Assembly (NCBI GenBank): GCA_025062325.1
Contig: JANXAL010000016.1
Location: 1 to 47,644, forward strand
Direction: 5' to 3'
Length of the DNA: 47,644 nt
Origin: Roseiflexus sp.
Lineage (GTDB): Bacteria > Chloroflexota > Chloroflexia > Chloroflexales > Roseiflexaceae
In this document: positions 28,227-36,763 of the stretch, one piece after another
How positions within the stretch are numbered: the stretch's first letter is position 1
How the letters are laid out: each line of letters opens with the position of its first letter
Made by a program: the position numbers and the translations under genes
The notes under the pieces: model-generated
Database searches by the model: none
Told to the model about the DNA's origin: nothing
The model's input: only the letters and a program-made list of their open reading frames with translations

Positions 28227-29987
28227 TCACTTCGTGCTGTCGGTGAACCCGCCAAGATGCCTATTTTTTGATACCCATATGTAACGTAGACGCAGTGCGA
28301 TCGGCAGTCCGACGTCGTGGTCGAGCATGTCCATCTGCGCATCGTCAAGTTCCGCAAAGCGGCTATCAAGCGCAATCTGTCCATCGCGCATTAGAACGAC
28401 GCGATCCAGCGCCTCATAGCAGAAATCAAGGTCGTGACTGACGACCAGCACGCTACGCTGCTGCGCCGCAAGGTTGTTGATAAGCTGCACCAGCAAGCCA
28501 ATGCTGGCATTGTCCAGACCCGCCGTCGGCTCATCGAGCACAAGCAGCGCTGTATCCATTGCTACGACTGCGGCGATGGCGACGAGACGACGGCGAGCAA
28601 GCGGCAAATCATAGGGATGTTCATTGACGACGTCGCGCAGGTCCAGCGCGTCGATAGCGGCTTCGGTGAGCGCATTCACCTTTTCAGGCGAAAAACCCAG
28701 GTTTCGCGGTCCAAAACGGATCTCATCACGAACGGTGCGGGCAAACAGTTGATTGCGCACGTCCTGGAACACGATGCCGACGTGCCGGGCGCAACGGGCG
28801 ACAGTGGTCATCCGCGTATCAACGCCGCCCACGAGCGCACGCCCGCGTGATGGGCGCAACAGACCGTTCAGGTGACGCACCAGCGTGCTCTTTCCTGCGC
28901 CGTTTCGTCCCACCAGCGCAATACGTTCGCCGCGCCGCACCGTCAGCGATACGCCACGGAGCGCCTCGACGCCGGTCGGATACGTGAAATGCACCGCATC
29001 GAGCGTCACGATTGGTTCAGCGGCTGGCGTCGTCCTCTGCGAACCGTCCGTGTCACTTTCTGGTTGAGTCGCCAGGGAACGCAGTGCACGAAGTTGTTCA
29101 TTCGCAGCGCCCTGATCTGCGGTTGCGGGGCGTAATCCCGCCGCAAGGTCGGTGATTGTGATCGGCAAGGGATGGTCCGGCGCCCAGCATCCTTCAGCGC
29201 GCGCCTGGACTGCTATCCGTGTCGGACGGGGCCAACCGATGCCATACGCGCACAGTCGGGGATCGGTCAGCACCTCGGCAGGCGCGCCGTCAGCGAGGAT
29301 AGCGCCGCGATCCAGCGCCACCACCCGTTCCGCCACCTCGGCGACCCAATCTAGGCGATGCTCGGCGACAAGAATGATCATTCCCTGCCGACTGAGCGAC
29401 CGTAGCACATCGGCAAGTTCCGCCATCGCTGGCGGATCAAGCTGCATGGTCGGCTCATCAAGCGCCAGAATCGGCGGGCGCATTGCCAGCACAGCCGCAA
29501 TCACCAGGCGCTGTTGCTGACCGCCGGACAGCGCATAAGGCGAACGGTCGCGCAGGTGATCGATGCCGAGCGCCTTGAGCGCCCATTCAATGCGCTCGAT
29601 CATCTCTGCACGCGGCACGCCAAGGTTTTCCAGCCCAAATGCCACCTCGTCGTAGACCGTGAACCGCGCTCCAGAGATCTGACTGAAAGCGTCGCTGCCC
29701 ACCAAGGCGACATGCCGCACCAGTTCGGCGATTGGATGAGTCGCTATCGATAATCCGTCCACAAACGCATCACCGTCGAGGCGACCTCGAAAAAAATGCG
29801 GCACAAACCCGGCGCAGAGCGCGCAGAGCGTACTTTTGCCTGCGCCTGCCCTGCCAATAACGGCGCAGATCTGACCGGCAGGAATCGCAAGCGTCACGTC
29901 GCGCAGCGCTGGTTCAGTTGCGCCTGCGTAGGTGAAGGTCACATGACGCAACGTAACAGGATGGTGCGGTTGCGAGGCACGATCCAT
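28227..29987 (-). CDS. ECF transporter energizing ATPase, two fused ABC domains
   Basis: A 586-residue protein with two ABC ATPase modules that power an energy-coupling-factor (vitamin-type) importer with the T and S components upstream. Module 1 has GRAGAGKST, LSGGQQQR and LALDEPT. Module 2 has GRNGAGKST and LVLDEPTAGLD, but its signature is degenerate (YDLPLARRRLVA in place of LSGGQ), a pattern I associate with YkoD-like fused subunits. The ATG at 29987 starts one base after the stop of the upstream gene (TGAAATG), so translation is probably coupled. Longer starts at 30011 or 30050 would overlap that gene. Confidence 0.88.
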   Translation of the reverse strand: MDRASQPHHPVTLRHVTFTYAGATEPALRDVTLAIPAGQICAVIGRAGAGKSTLCALCAGFVPHFFRGRLDGDAFVDGLSIATHPIAELVRHVALVGSDAFSQISGARFTVYDEVAFGLENLGVPRAEMIERIEWALKALGIDHLRDRSPYALSGGQQQRLVIAAVLAMRPPILALDEPTMQLDPPAMAELADVLRSLSRQGMIILVAEHRLDWVAEVAERVVALDRGAILADGAPAEVLTDPRLCAYGIGWPRPTRIAVQARAEGCWAPDHPLPITITDLAAGLRPATADQGAANEQLRALRSLATQPESDTDGSQRTTPAAEPIVTLDAVHFTYPTGVEALRGVSLTVRRGERIALVGRNGAGKSTLVRHLNGLLRPSRGRALVGGVDTRMTTVARCARHVGIVFQDVRNQLFARTVRDEIRFGPRNLGFSPEKVNALTEAAIDALDLRDVVNEHPYDLPLARRRLVAIAAVVAMDTALLVLDEPTAGLDNASIGLLVQLINNLAAQQRSVLVVSHDLDFCYEALDRVVLMRDGQIALDSRFAELDDAQMDMLDHDVGLPIALRLRYIWVSKNRHLGGFTDSTK

Positions 29988-29988
29988 T

Positions 29989-31532
29989 TCACCATCTCGC
30001 AGCGGGCGCATATTTCCATGACTGGGACCGAAGCCACTCACAGCGTACAAAGATCACCATCCTGTCCTCACGGAACGCTTCACACCAGCCAGGAGTCTGT
30101 GAGAGACGTTGTGCTAATGCTGGTTGATTCCAGAGGTCGATCAGGAGATGGGAAATATTCCATCGCTCAATCACGACCAGGCTTTCAGGTCCTCCCTGTG
30201 CGATGGTAAAGTATTCCTCCCAGATCGACAGCGGAAAGAGCTCAGCGCGCAAATCGGCGAACACCTGTTTGTGAGGAAGCCGCCAGATCGTATAACTGGA
30301 AAACGACATATCCGTCCAGAAACGTCCCGGAATGTCGTGCTGCGCCAGCCATTCAGTCGCTGCAACTGGCGTATTGCTGTCGAGCAACAGCCGATAGGGG
30401 CCAGCGGTCGCAAAATTTGCCTCTGCTGCGGAACCGAGCAGACGGATGGGCAGAAACCAGGGCAATGTTCCAACTACCAGTGTTGCCAGCAGAGCAATGA
30501 TCACCGCACTCATCGCTCCGGGCAAAGGCGCATGGCGACGTTCTGGCAGGAGAAGCGCCAGACGTTCAGCCGGGAGCGGGGTGAGCAGAAGTGTGAACCA
30601 CACGACGTAGCGAACCCCATCGAAACCAAGCCAGCCCAATCCGCAATACCAGAACAGATCAACACTGGAAGGGCGTTGCCTGCCAAGCGCCAGGAGCACC
30701 GCTAATCCCAGCACTAGGACAAAAAACCAGAAGCCTGCATCAAACAGGTTCAGGCTTGCCGTCGGAGGCGGCCATTCGATAAACCAGCGCTGCAGCGATT
30801 CATTTGACAGCATGGCAGCCAGATAAACGTTAATCCGAGGGGGTTGATGCATGTCGCCAGCATCGTTGCGCCTGTCGCCAGGGCAAGATCGCGTATCAAG
30901 CGTTCAGGCGGTCTCGCTACATCAGCACGCACCGTATCGCACCACATCCCGATCCATGCCAACATCAGCAGGATCGGCGCCAGCACAAACGATCCATGGG
31001 TATTAGCCCAAATAATAGTGATCATCGGCAGGATGCCAAGCCAGCGTCGCCTGAGCCGACCGGCGAGGACCTCGCCGAGCAGTGCTGCAAACGATGCCCC
31101 CAGTACAAACGCATATGTTTGCGGTCGAAGCGTCCAGTTGTCCCAACCGGCCATCATTGCGCCCAGGAGCGCCAATCCAGTGGCTATGCCATGCCGACTG
31201 CGCCGGAATGCGTGCCAGGCAATGATTGTGGAGGCGCCAACGATCGACAGGGTCCGACTGAGTGAAAGGAATGGCACATCGCCGAGTCGGTACAACCCAT
31301 ACATCAGGATCTCGCTTAACCAGCTCTGATAGACATAGGGAGCGTTGAACGGCAACGTGTATGCCCAGCGATTCGTAGTCAACAGGCTGCCCTCTTGCAC
31401 CATTGTGCGCCCGGCTGCCATATGCCACCAGAGGTCATTGGCCGGGAGCGGCGCCAGGCTGAGAAACAGCCAACTGAGCGCCAGCACGCTCACTATCCAG
31501 ATATGGTCAATGCTGAGGCGGATGCCGGACAT
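29989..31532 (-). pseudogene. Frameshifted GT-C-like polytopic membrane protein inside the ECF operon
   Basis: Two overlapping frames make one protein of roughly 510 residues. The first (from ATG 31532) begins with a membrane span, then PANDLWWHMAAGRTMVQEG and many spans up to ATCINPLG near 30845. The second continues in another frame with INVYLAAMLSNESLQRWFIEW and ends with a soluble domain (FWTDMSFSSYTIWRLP...). Adding one base near a run of five C (about 30838-30842) restores INPLG-INVYLAAML. The DLWWH-x-x-x-G motif and topology resemble GT-C-type glycosyltransferases or flippase-like proteins. Its start is two bases after the T-component stop and its end one base before the ATPase start, so it was designed as an operon member. 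It is now a pseudogene, a programmed frameshift, or a sequence error. Confidence 0.75.
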
Positions 31533-31534
31533 TG

Positions 31535-32320
31535 TTATCCTAATGCGAGCGTTGCTACACGCCACACGATCAACGCTCCCAGCGCCGTTAGCATCACGAT
31601 CCGCGCCATACGTTCAGCAGGCGGATCGGGAATGTCGCGCACCCAGGTTTTGGGACCCGGCGCGTTGAAGGCGCGCGCCTCGAGCGCCATAGCGCGCTCC
31701 TCTGCTTCAATAAGCGCACCAACAATCAAGGGACTGATCAACGGCAGCAGGCCGCGGATGCGTTGCAGGATATTCCCTTCCGTCTCCAATCCGCGTGCGC
31801 GTTGCGCCTCCGCTACCCGTGCAGCGCGCTCAGTGACAGCGGGGATGAGTTGCAACGCTGTCAGCAACATATATCCGACCGAGCGCGGCATGCCGCGCTG
31901 GATCAGCGCCTGGACCAACGTGCCGGGGTGGGTTGTTTGAAACACCAACAATGGCGCTCCGGCGACAACCAGCAGCCGGCTGCCGATATCGAGCGCAAAC
32001 TGAATCCCGGCGCGACGGAACAGGAGCGGCCCGACCGCAACAGTGGCCGGATCGGCTGTTGGGAAGAACAACCCCTGCACCAGCGCCAGCGAGATCAGCA
32101 CTGGCAGCAGCGTCTTCAGCAGCGTATCGAGGAAGCGGCGCACTACCAGCGACGCGAGCGCCAGCGGAAGCAGCACGCCTCCCAGGAGCGCCGCTCCCGT
32201 TAGCGGCGCGGGGAGCAGAAACGTCGCTCCGATAAGCAACAACGCGCCAGTTATTTTCGTCAGCGGGTTCAACCGCTGGAGAAAACCGGCGCGCTCAATA
32301 AACAGACCAGTGCGTTGCAC
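31535..32320 (-). CDS. ECF transporter transmembrane (T) component, CbiQ/EcfT family
   Basis: A 261-residue integral membrane scaffold that couples the ATPase to the substrate-binding S component. It has about five membrane spans and the two coupling-helix motifs typical of the family, here EAQRARGLE near 165 and MALEARAFN near 215, which contact the ATPases. The gene lies 13 bases after the S-component gene and is followed two bases later by the GT-C-like gene. The substrate cannot be read from the T component. Confidence 0.88.
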   Translation of the reverse strand: MQRTGLFIERAGFLQRLNPLTKITGALLLIGATFLLPAPLTGAALLGGVLLPLALASLVVRRFLDTLLKTLLPVLISLALVQGLFFPTADPATVAVGPLLFRRAGIQFALDIGSRLLVVAGAPLLVFQTTHPGTLVQALIQRGMPRSVGYMLLTALQLIPAVTERAARVAEAQRARGLETEGNILQRIRGLLPLISPLIVGALIEAEERAMALEARAFNAPGPKTWVRDIPDPPAERMARIVMLTALGALIVWRVATLALG

Positions 32321-32333
32321 AGCGGCGAAAGAG

Positions 32334-32927
32334 CTAATGTTCGGTTGCGCCGAAGCGCGCGAGCAGGCGTTTCGGCAGTGCGTAAATAATCATCCACACA
32401 ATCAGGTATGTGATCGTCTTATCAAGCGGGTCGGAAACGGCGCCCTGCATAAACGAAGCGCCCAACACGCTGGCGCCAAGGTTCTGGAACATCGCCACCA
32501 GCACATCGGTACCCCCGCCCGTGACGCCTCCAAAGACATACGTTGCGATTGGCGCCGAGATAGCTGCGGCAACTATACCCGTGATCACCCCCGCAAGCGC
32601 CATTTTCCACCATGCGTGTAGTGCACCATACTGGCGGGCATATCCTGCGATTAGACCGATTACCGCTGCCACTGCGGCGAACGGCAGCGCCGAAGGCGCC
32701 AACGTCAATCCCCAGATGACATTGGCAAGCAAGCCGGTGATCGCTCCCGCTAGCGGACCAAGCAGCACGCCAACCAGCACTGTGCCGATCGAGTCAAGAT
32801 AGATTGGTAGTTTCAGAACGCTCTGCACCAAATGACCCAGCGCCACATTGATGGCAATAGCGATGGGAATCAGCGCAAGCGCCGTGCTGCTTAACTCGCC
32901 GCGGCGCGATGTTGTCGACGTAGTCAT
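32334..32927 (-). CDS. ECF transporter substrate-binding (S) component, substrate unknown
   Basis: A 197-residue membrane protein with about six spans: INVALGHLVQSVLKLPIYLD near 25-45, then GTVLVGVLLGPLAGAITGLL, a helix pair around 85-130, and C-terminal LIVWMIIYALPKRLL. The length and glycine-rich helices fit ECF S components. It is the first gene of the operon, preceded by AAGGAG close to the ATG and by a good promoter at 33023-33050. No riboswitch was recognised in the leader, so the ligand (thiamine-, queuosine- or other vitamin-like) is open. Confidence 0.8.
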   Translation of the reverse strand: MTTSTTSRRGELSSTALALIPIAIAINVALGHLVQSVLKLPIYLDSIGTVLVGVLLGPLAGAITGLLANVIWGLTLAPSALPFAAVAAVIGLIAGYARQYGALHAWWKMALAGVITGIVAAAISAPIATYVFGGVTGGGTDVLVAMFQNLGASVLGASFMQGAVSDPLDKTITYLIVWMIIYALPKRLLARFGATEH

Positions 32928-33002
32928 AGCCGTATCTCCTTACAGAGCTGGATCATCCTTCCTCGCAGGCCGCTTCCGGGAATAAGTTGCGCGTTGGGGG
33001 TT

Positions 33003-33015
33003 GTCAATTTGACAC
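33003..33015 (-). promoter_or_regulatory. Palindrome at the predicted transcription start of the ECF operon
   Basis: TGTCAA-T-TTGACA is a perfect inverted repeat, 8-20 bases downstream of the -10 box, placed where a repressor would block initiation. The cognate regulator is unknown. Confidence 0.45.
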
Positions 33016-33022
33016 TAAAATG

Positions 33023-33050
33023 AGTATACCACATCGCGTGCGCCCGTCAA
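33023..33050 (-). promoter_or_regulatory. Sigma-70-type promoter of the ECF operon
   Basis: On the minus strand TTGACG and TATACT are 16 bases apart. The leader to the ATG at 32927 would be about 90 bases long. Confidence 0.6.
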
Positions 33051-33069
33051 CCGACGCCGGACGCATAGC

Positions 33070-33190
33070 GCGTGATGGAACATGGATGCGCACGGATTGA
33101 GACGGAGGGATGCGGATCGGTTGCCTGCCATCAGTAGCGGATCTGTACCGATCCGTTGCATCTGCGTCAATCCGTGTTCCCATACCCATT
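33070..33190. repeat. Inverted repeat of the dispersed CACGGATTGA family
   Basis: The left arm (about 33082-33122, GCGCACGGATTGAGACGGA...) is imperfectly complementary to the right arm (about 33145-33185, ...TGCGTCAATCCGTGTTCC). The 16-base piece CACGGATTGAGACGGA recurs inverted near 43459-43474, and shorter pieces occur near 40815 and 41372. It lies between the divergent ECF and oxidoreductase genes. Confidence 0.6.
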
Positions 33191-33293
33191 GGGCATCAAT
33201 CCGGGGGCAACGTATGCTATGATGGAGACGCTGGCAGGTTGGGGAGAGTAAAGGAAAGTCGAAGGTCTGGAAAGCCGAAGGTGGCGCGCATCT

Positions 33294-34403
33294 ATGATCA
33301 CCCCCGCTAACGTCGGTATTATTGGCTGTGGCACTATCAGCGGCATCTATCTCGACAACAGCAAGTTCTTCGGTGCGCTGAACGTCGTGGCAGTGGCGGA
33401 TATCGACCCGGATCGGGCGAAGGCGCGCGCCGCGGAGTATGACATCCCCAGAGCATGCAGCGTCGAAGAATTGCTGGCCAATCCCGACATTGAGATCGTC
33501 GTCAATCTGACAACTCCTGATGCCCATGGTCCGGTGGCGCTTGCGGCGTTGAACGCTGGCAAGCACGTTTACAACGAGAAACCGCTTGCCGTTACCCGTG
33601 ATGAAGCGCGTGCGCTACTTGATCTCGCTGCGTGCAAAGGGTTGCGCGTCGGCTGCGCTCCCGACACCTTCCTCGGCGGCGGGTTGCAGACTTGCCGCAA
33701 ACTGATCGACGACGGCTGGATCGGTGAACCAATCGGGGCGACCGCCTTCATGCTGAGCCACGGACCCGAAAGCTGGCATCCGAACCCGACCTTCTTCTAC
33801 CAGCCCGGCGGCGGTCCGATGTTCGATATGGGACCCTACTACCTAACGGCGCTCTGCGTGCTGCTTGGTCCGGTGCGGCGAGTAACCGGCTCGGCGCGCG
33901 TCTCGTTCCCAGAACGCACGGTAACCAGTAAGGATAACTACGGTGCAAAGATCCCGGTCAATACCCCGACGCACGTCGCTGGCGTACTCGATTTTGCTTC
34001 CGGCGCCATTGCGACAATCATCACCAGTTTCGACGTCTGGAGTTCGCAATTGCCGCGCATCGAGATTTACGGTTCGCAGGGCACCCTGATCGCGCCTGAT
34101 CCGAATACCTTCGACGGACCGGTATTGCTCCGTCGTGCAGGTGCGTGCGAATGGTCGAACATACCGCTGTCGCACGGCTTCACCCGCAACCGCCGCGGTA
34201 TCGGCGTAGCGGATATGGCGACCGCCATCCGAACAGGCAGACCGCACCGTGCTTCTGGCGAACTTGCATATCACGTGCTCGACATCATGCACGCTATCCA
34301 CGAAGCTTCGCGCGAGGAGCAGCATATCATCCTGCGCAGCACGATGATCCGTCCGACGCCATTGCCGCTTGGTTTCGACGAGCACAGCGTCGATCTGGAG
34401 TGA
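33294..34403 (+). CDS. Gfo/Idh/MocA-family NAD(P)-dependent oxidoreductase
   Basis: A 369-residue sugar- or inositol-type dehydrogenase. The Rossmann motif [11 protein letters not shown] lies at 7-17, an acidic residue after VAVADID (about 36) suggests NAD preference, and the family motif NEKPLA is near 96-101. The C-terminal half is the alpha/beta substrate domain. It is a single gene pointing away from the ECF operon. The substrate is unknown. The 242-base gap after it (34404-34645) holds nothing recognisable. Confidence 0.88.
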   Translation: MITPANVGIIGCGTISGIYLDNSKFFGALNVVAVADIDPDRAKARAAEYDIPRACSVEELLANPDIEIVVNLTTPDAHGPVALAALNAGKHVYNEKPLAVTRDEARALLDLAACKGLRVGCAPDTFLGGGLQTCRKLIDDGWIGEPIGATAFMLSHGPESWHPNPTFFYQPGGGPMFDMGPYYLTALCVLLGPVRRVTGSARVSFPERTVTSKDNYGAKIPVNTPTHVAGVLDFASGAIATIITSFDVWSSQLPRIEIYGSQGTLIAPDPNTFDGPVLLRRAGACEWSNIPLSHGFTRNRRGIGVADMATAIRTGRPHRASGELAYHVLDIMHAIHEASREEQHIILRSTMIRPTPLPLGFDEHSVDLE

Positions 34404-34645
34404 CGTGGTGCAACGTCTTTCCCGCTATGCTCAATTGAGGCGGCAGGGGTTGGCTTCGACAGGCTCTGCCAATAGGCAATGTATGTCGGTCGAGGTGTGG
34501 TTCACGGATCGTGAAAACTGCTCTATGACCAGTGATATGTGATGCGGAGCACGCCGTGAACAACCGTTCCCGCTGCAGATGTCAGCGCCAGACTGGGGAC
34601 GACGTTGATGCTGCTGCAGTGCGGCAGGAGAAGATGACAGGCGCC

Positions 34646-35287
34646 TCACCCCGTGTTGCCAGCAATCCCTAACCGGTGCGCATCGGCGCGCAACCCATCG
34701 ATGACATGCCCAATGACCTCATCGAGCGGCATACCGAGGGCGGCAGCGTTGTGGGTGATCTCATCGCGGCTCACGGCGCGCGCAAACGCCTTATCCTTCA
34801 TCTTCTTGCGCACTGCCGTCACATCCACCTCAAAGATGCTCTTCGTCGGGCGGACAAGCGCCACCGCCACTACGAAACTTGACAGCTCATCAACGGCTGC
34901 CAGCGTCTTTTCCAGTACCGTTTCGCGCGGCACGCCGCTGTAGTTTGCGTGCGCCAGAATGGCGCGGCACACCTCCAGTGGCCAGTCGTTCAGTCGCAGG
35001 TAGGTGACCCCGACAAACGGGTGCATCTGGAGCGGCGGTTCTGTCACCTGCCCTGCCAGAATCGCCTCGGATGCGGCGGTGATGCTATCACCCGGCGGCG
35101 GCATCTGCGGGTAGCGCTCGAAATCCATATCGTGCAGCAGACCAATCGCCCCCCACAGGTCAGGATCGGTGCCGTTCAACTGCGCAAAGTGGCGCATCGA
35201 CGCCGCAACGGCATAGCAGTGCTTACGCAATTGTTCGCCCTGCACCCACTCATGCAGGATCGCAAACGCGCGATCAGTGTACGTCAC
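34646..35287 (-). CDS. HD-domain phosphohydrolase
   Basis: About 213 residues with HD-superfamily metal ligands: a first His in LRKHCYAVA, then LLHDMDFE (the HD pair) and a later His/Asp in AHANYSG and AVDELSS. The fold suggests a metal-dependent phosphohydrolase on a nucleotide or similar. The GTG at 35287 is preferred because GGAGG lies five bases upstream; the ATG at 35299 overlaps that site. The start overlaps the original end of the broken HEPN gene by several codons, so the two were probably co-translated. Confidence 0.75.
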   Translation of the reverse strand: MTYTDRAFAILHEWVQGEQLRKHCYAVAASMRHFAQLNGTDPDLWGAIGLLHDMDFERYPQMPPPGDSITAASEAILAGQVTEPPLQMHPFVGVTYLRLNDWPLEVCRAILAHANYSGVPRETVLEKTLAAVDELSSFVVAVALVRPTKSIFEVDVTAVRKKMKDKAFARAVSRDEITHNAAALGMPLDEVIGHVIDGLRADAHRLGIAGNTG

Positions 35288-35652
35288 GTATCCCTCCATT
35301 CAGACGAATCAGCAGATCCAGCGTGCGCAACAGACGCTCAACCGCCTGGCGCGGCGCCTGAACGTCGCATGTCGCCGCTTCCCAGACGATGTCCCCGTCA
35401 AGGTTGAAATAGCCATAGACAAGCAAGAATGTTGCGCATTCCGATCATTTTGCTCCGGGGAATATCTGGCGCCGTATCGCGCACTGCATCAGGCAGCGTC
35501 CGCGCAGCCTCGCCAAGGATTTGCAAATGGAGCAGGAACCGCGCCTGAAGCAACTCATCCTGGTCGAAAGCGGTTCGACCTCGATCACGGCGCCGCTCAA
35601 TTGCATCAATGGCAGACAGAATGTCGCGTAGACGCTCGACCAGACGTCTCAT
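35274..35652 (-). pseudogene. HEPN (DUF86/HepT-like) gene broken by a 4-bp duplication
   Basis: Partner of the MNT nucleotidyltransferase. The current frame stops after 84 residues (…IGMRNILACLWLFQP). Removing one copy of the tandem CAAG-CAAG at 35420-35427 restores …RNILVYGYFNLDGDIVW… and a full HEPN C-terminus ending at 35274. HepT toxins have an R-x4-H-x-Y active site. The restored version would read R-NILV-Y-GY, with Tyr in place of His, so it may already have lost RNase activity. The ATG overlaps the MNT stop (ATGA). The gene probably arose as a toxin or an oligoAMPylation target of its partner. Confidence 0.82.
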
Positions 35653-35945
35653 AGCGCTACTGCCTCACGGAGCGCCTCTTCACGCAGACGCATCTTGAGA
35701 CCCTGTTCCGTAACGACATCTACCCGGCAACCTAGGAGTCGTTCGAGATCATATTGCAATCCCCCTAGATTGAAGAGCGAGCGCCCTGGCTCCATCTGCA
35801 CCAGAAAGTCAACGTCACTCTGCGCATCGGCGTCGCCGCGCGCCACGGAGCCAAACACGCGCACACTGCGCGCCCCGTGCTTCGCCGCGATCGCCAGGAT
35901 TTCAGCGCGTTTTTCCCGAACCACTTCTGCCAGCGTCGTCGCCAT
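35649..35945 (-). CDS. MNT-type minimal nucleotidyltransferase (antitoxin-like)
   Basis: A 98-residue protein with the polymerase-beta-fold motif FGSVARGDADAQSDVDFLV (about 31-49), giving the GS-x10-D-x-D metal site. In MntA/HepT systems this protein AMPylates and silences the HEPN toxin. Here the HEPN gene downstream is frameshifted while this gene is intact. GGAGGAG lies about seven bases before the ATG at 35945; a GTG two codons earlier is less likely. A TTAGGGG-type repeat lies immediately upstream. Confidence 0.85.
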   Translation of the reverse strand: MATTLAEVVREKRAEILAIAAKHGARSVRVFGSVARGDADAQSDVDFLVQMEPGRSLFNLGGLQYDLERLLGCRVDVVTEQGLKMRLREEALREAVAL

Positions 35946-35960
35946 GGCCACTCCTCCAGC

Positions 35961-36006
35961 CTCTAACCCTCAACCCCTAACCCCTAACTCCTAATTCCTA
36001 ACCCCT
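35961..36006. repeat. Telomere-like CCCCTAA array at the rlmB stop
   Basis: Units CTAACCCT, CAACCCCTAA, CCCCTAACTC and CTAATTCCTAACCCCT form the inverse of the array at 13571-13600. On the minus strand it encodes the last residues of RlmB (RGVRN) and its stop. Confidence 0.75.
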
Positions 36007-36746
36007 CGCTCCCGCACCCGCCACGCATGGTACAGCACAATACTCCCGGCGACCGCCACATTCAACGATGCAATCTGCCCGCGCATCGGCAGGCGCACGA
36101 GAAAATCGCAGCGTTCGCGCGTCAGGCGTGCAAGCCCCGGTCCTTCGGCGCCGAGCACCAGCGCCAGCGGCAAGTCGAGATCGACCTCATCGAACACCTT
36201 TGCGCGTTCGTCGTCTTCGACCCCCACGACCCACACGCCAGCGTGCTGCACCTGTTCAATCGTCGCCGCAAGATTGGTGACAACCACAATTCGCAGGTGT
36301 TCCACAGCGCCTGCCGAGGCATTCACCACGGCTGGCGTGATCTCCGCCGCGCGTCTGCCAGGAATCACAACGCCATGGACGCCAACGACCTCCGCCGTGC
36401 GCAGGAGGGTGCCGACATTTTGCGGGTCCTGAATGTGGTCGAGCATAAGGAGGAGCGCCGGTTCATTGCGTTCTTCCGCAAGCGCCAGGCACTCATCGAG
36501 TCCGACGTAAGGATAGTCGCTGCACTCCAGCGCCACGCCCTGATGGTTCGCATTCAGCGTGCGTCGGTCGAGTTCACGCCGGTCGATCCGCTCGACTGGC
36601 ACGCCAATCTCGCCGGCAATGCGCACAATGTCGCCGAGTGTACCGGTCTCCTGTGCGCCAGCCGATACTAACAAACGTTGAAAGGTGCGGCGTCGGGCGC
36701 GCAGCGCCTCGCGCACCGCGTGGCGACCGTACAGCAGATCAGCCAT
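35991..36746 (-). CDS. rlmB: 23S rRNA (guanosine-2'-O)-methyltransferase, TrmH/RlmB family
   Basis: A 251-residue SPOUT methyltransferase predicted to methylate a ribose in 23S rRNA. It has an N-terminal substrate-binding domain (LLYGRHAVREAL) and a knotted domain with motif 1 DHIQDPQNVGTLLRTAE (about 97-113), motif 2 LVLGAEGPGLARL (about 197-209) and motif 3 RLPMRGQIASLNVAVA (about 218-233). Another TrmH-family target (tRNA) is possible. It precedes, but is divergent in function from, the MNT/HEPN pair. Its final codons come from the repeat noted above. Confidence 0.9.
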   Translation of the reverse strand: MADLLYGRHAVREALRARRRTFQRLLVSAGAQETGTLGDIVRIAGEIGVPVERIDRRELDRRTLNANHQGVALECSDYPYVGLDECLALAEERNEPALLLMLDHIQDPQNVGTLLRTAEVVGVHGVVIPGRRAAEITPAVVNASAGAVEHLRIVVVTNLAATIEQVQHAGVWVVGVEDDERAKVFDEVDLDLPLALVLGAEGPGLARLTRERCDFLVRLPMRGQIASLNVAVAGSIVLYHAWRVRERGVRN

Positions 36747-36763
36747 AGGAGAGGTGCTCAGCG

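Noticed and set aside
30750-31565. A complete 271-residue membrane protein
   Set aside because: Its last ~20 residues are out of frame, and homologous-looking sequence continues in the next frame, so it is half of a frameshifted gene.
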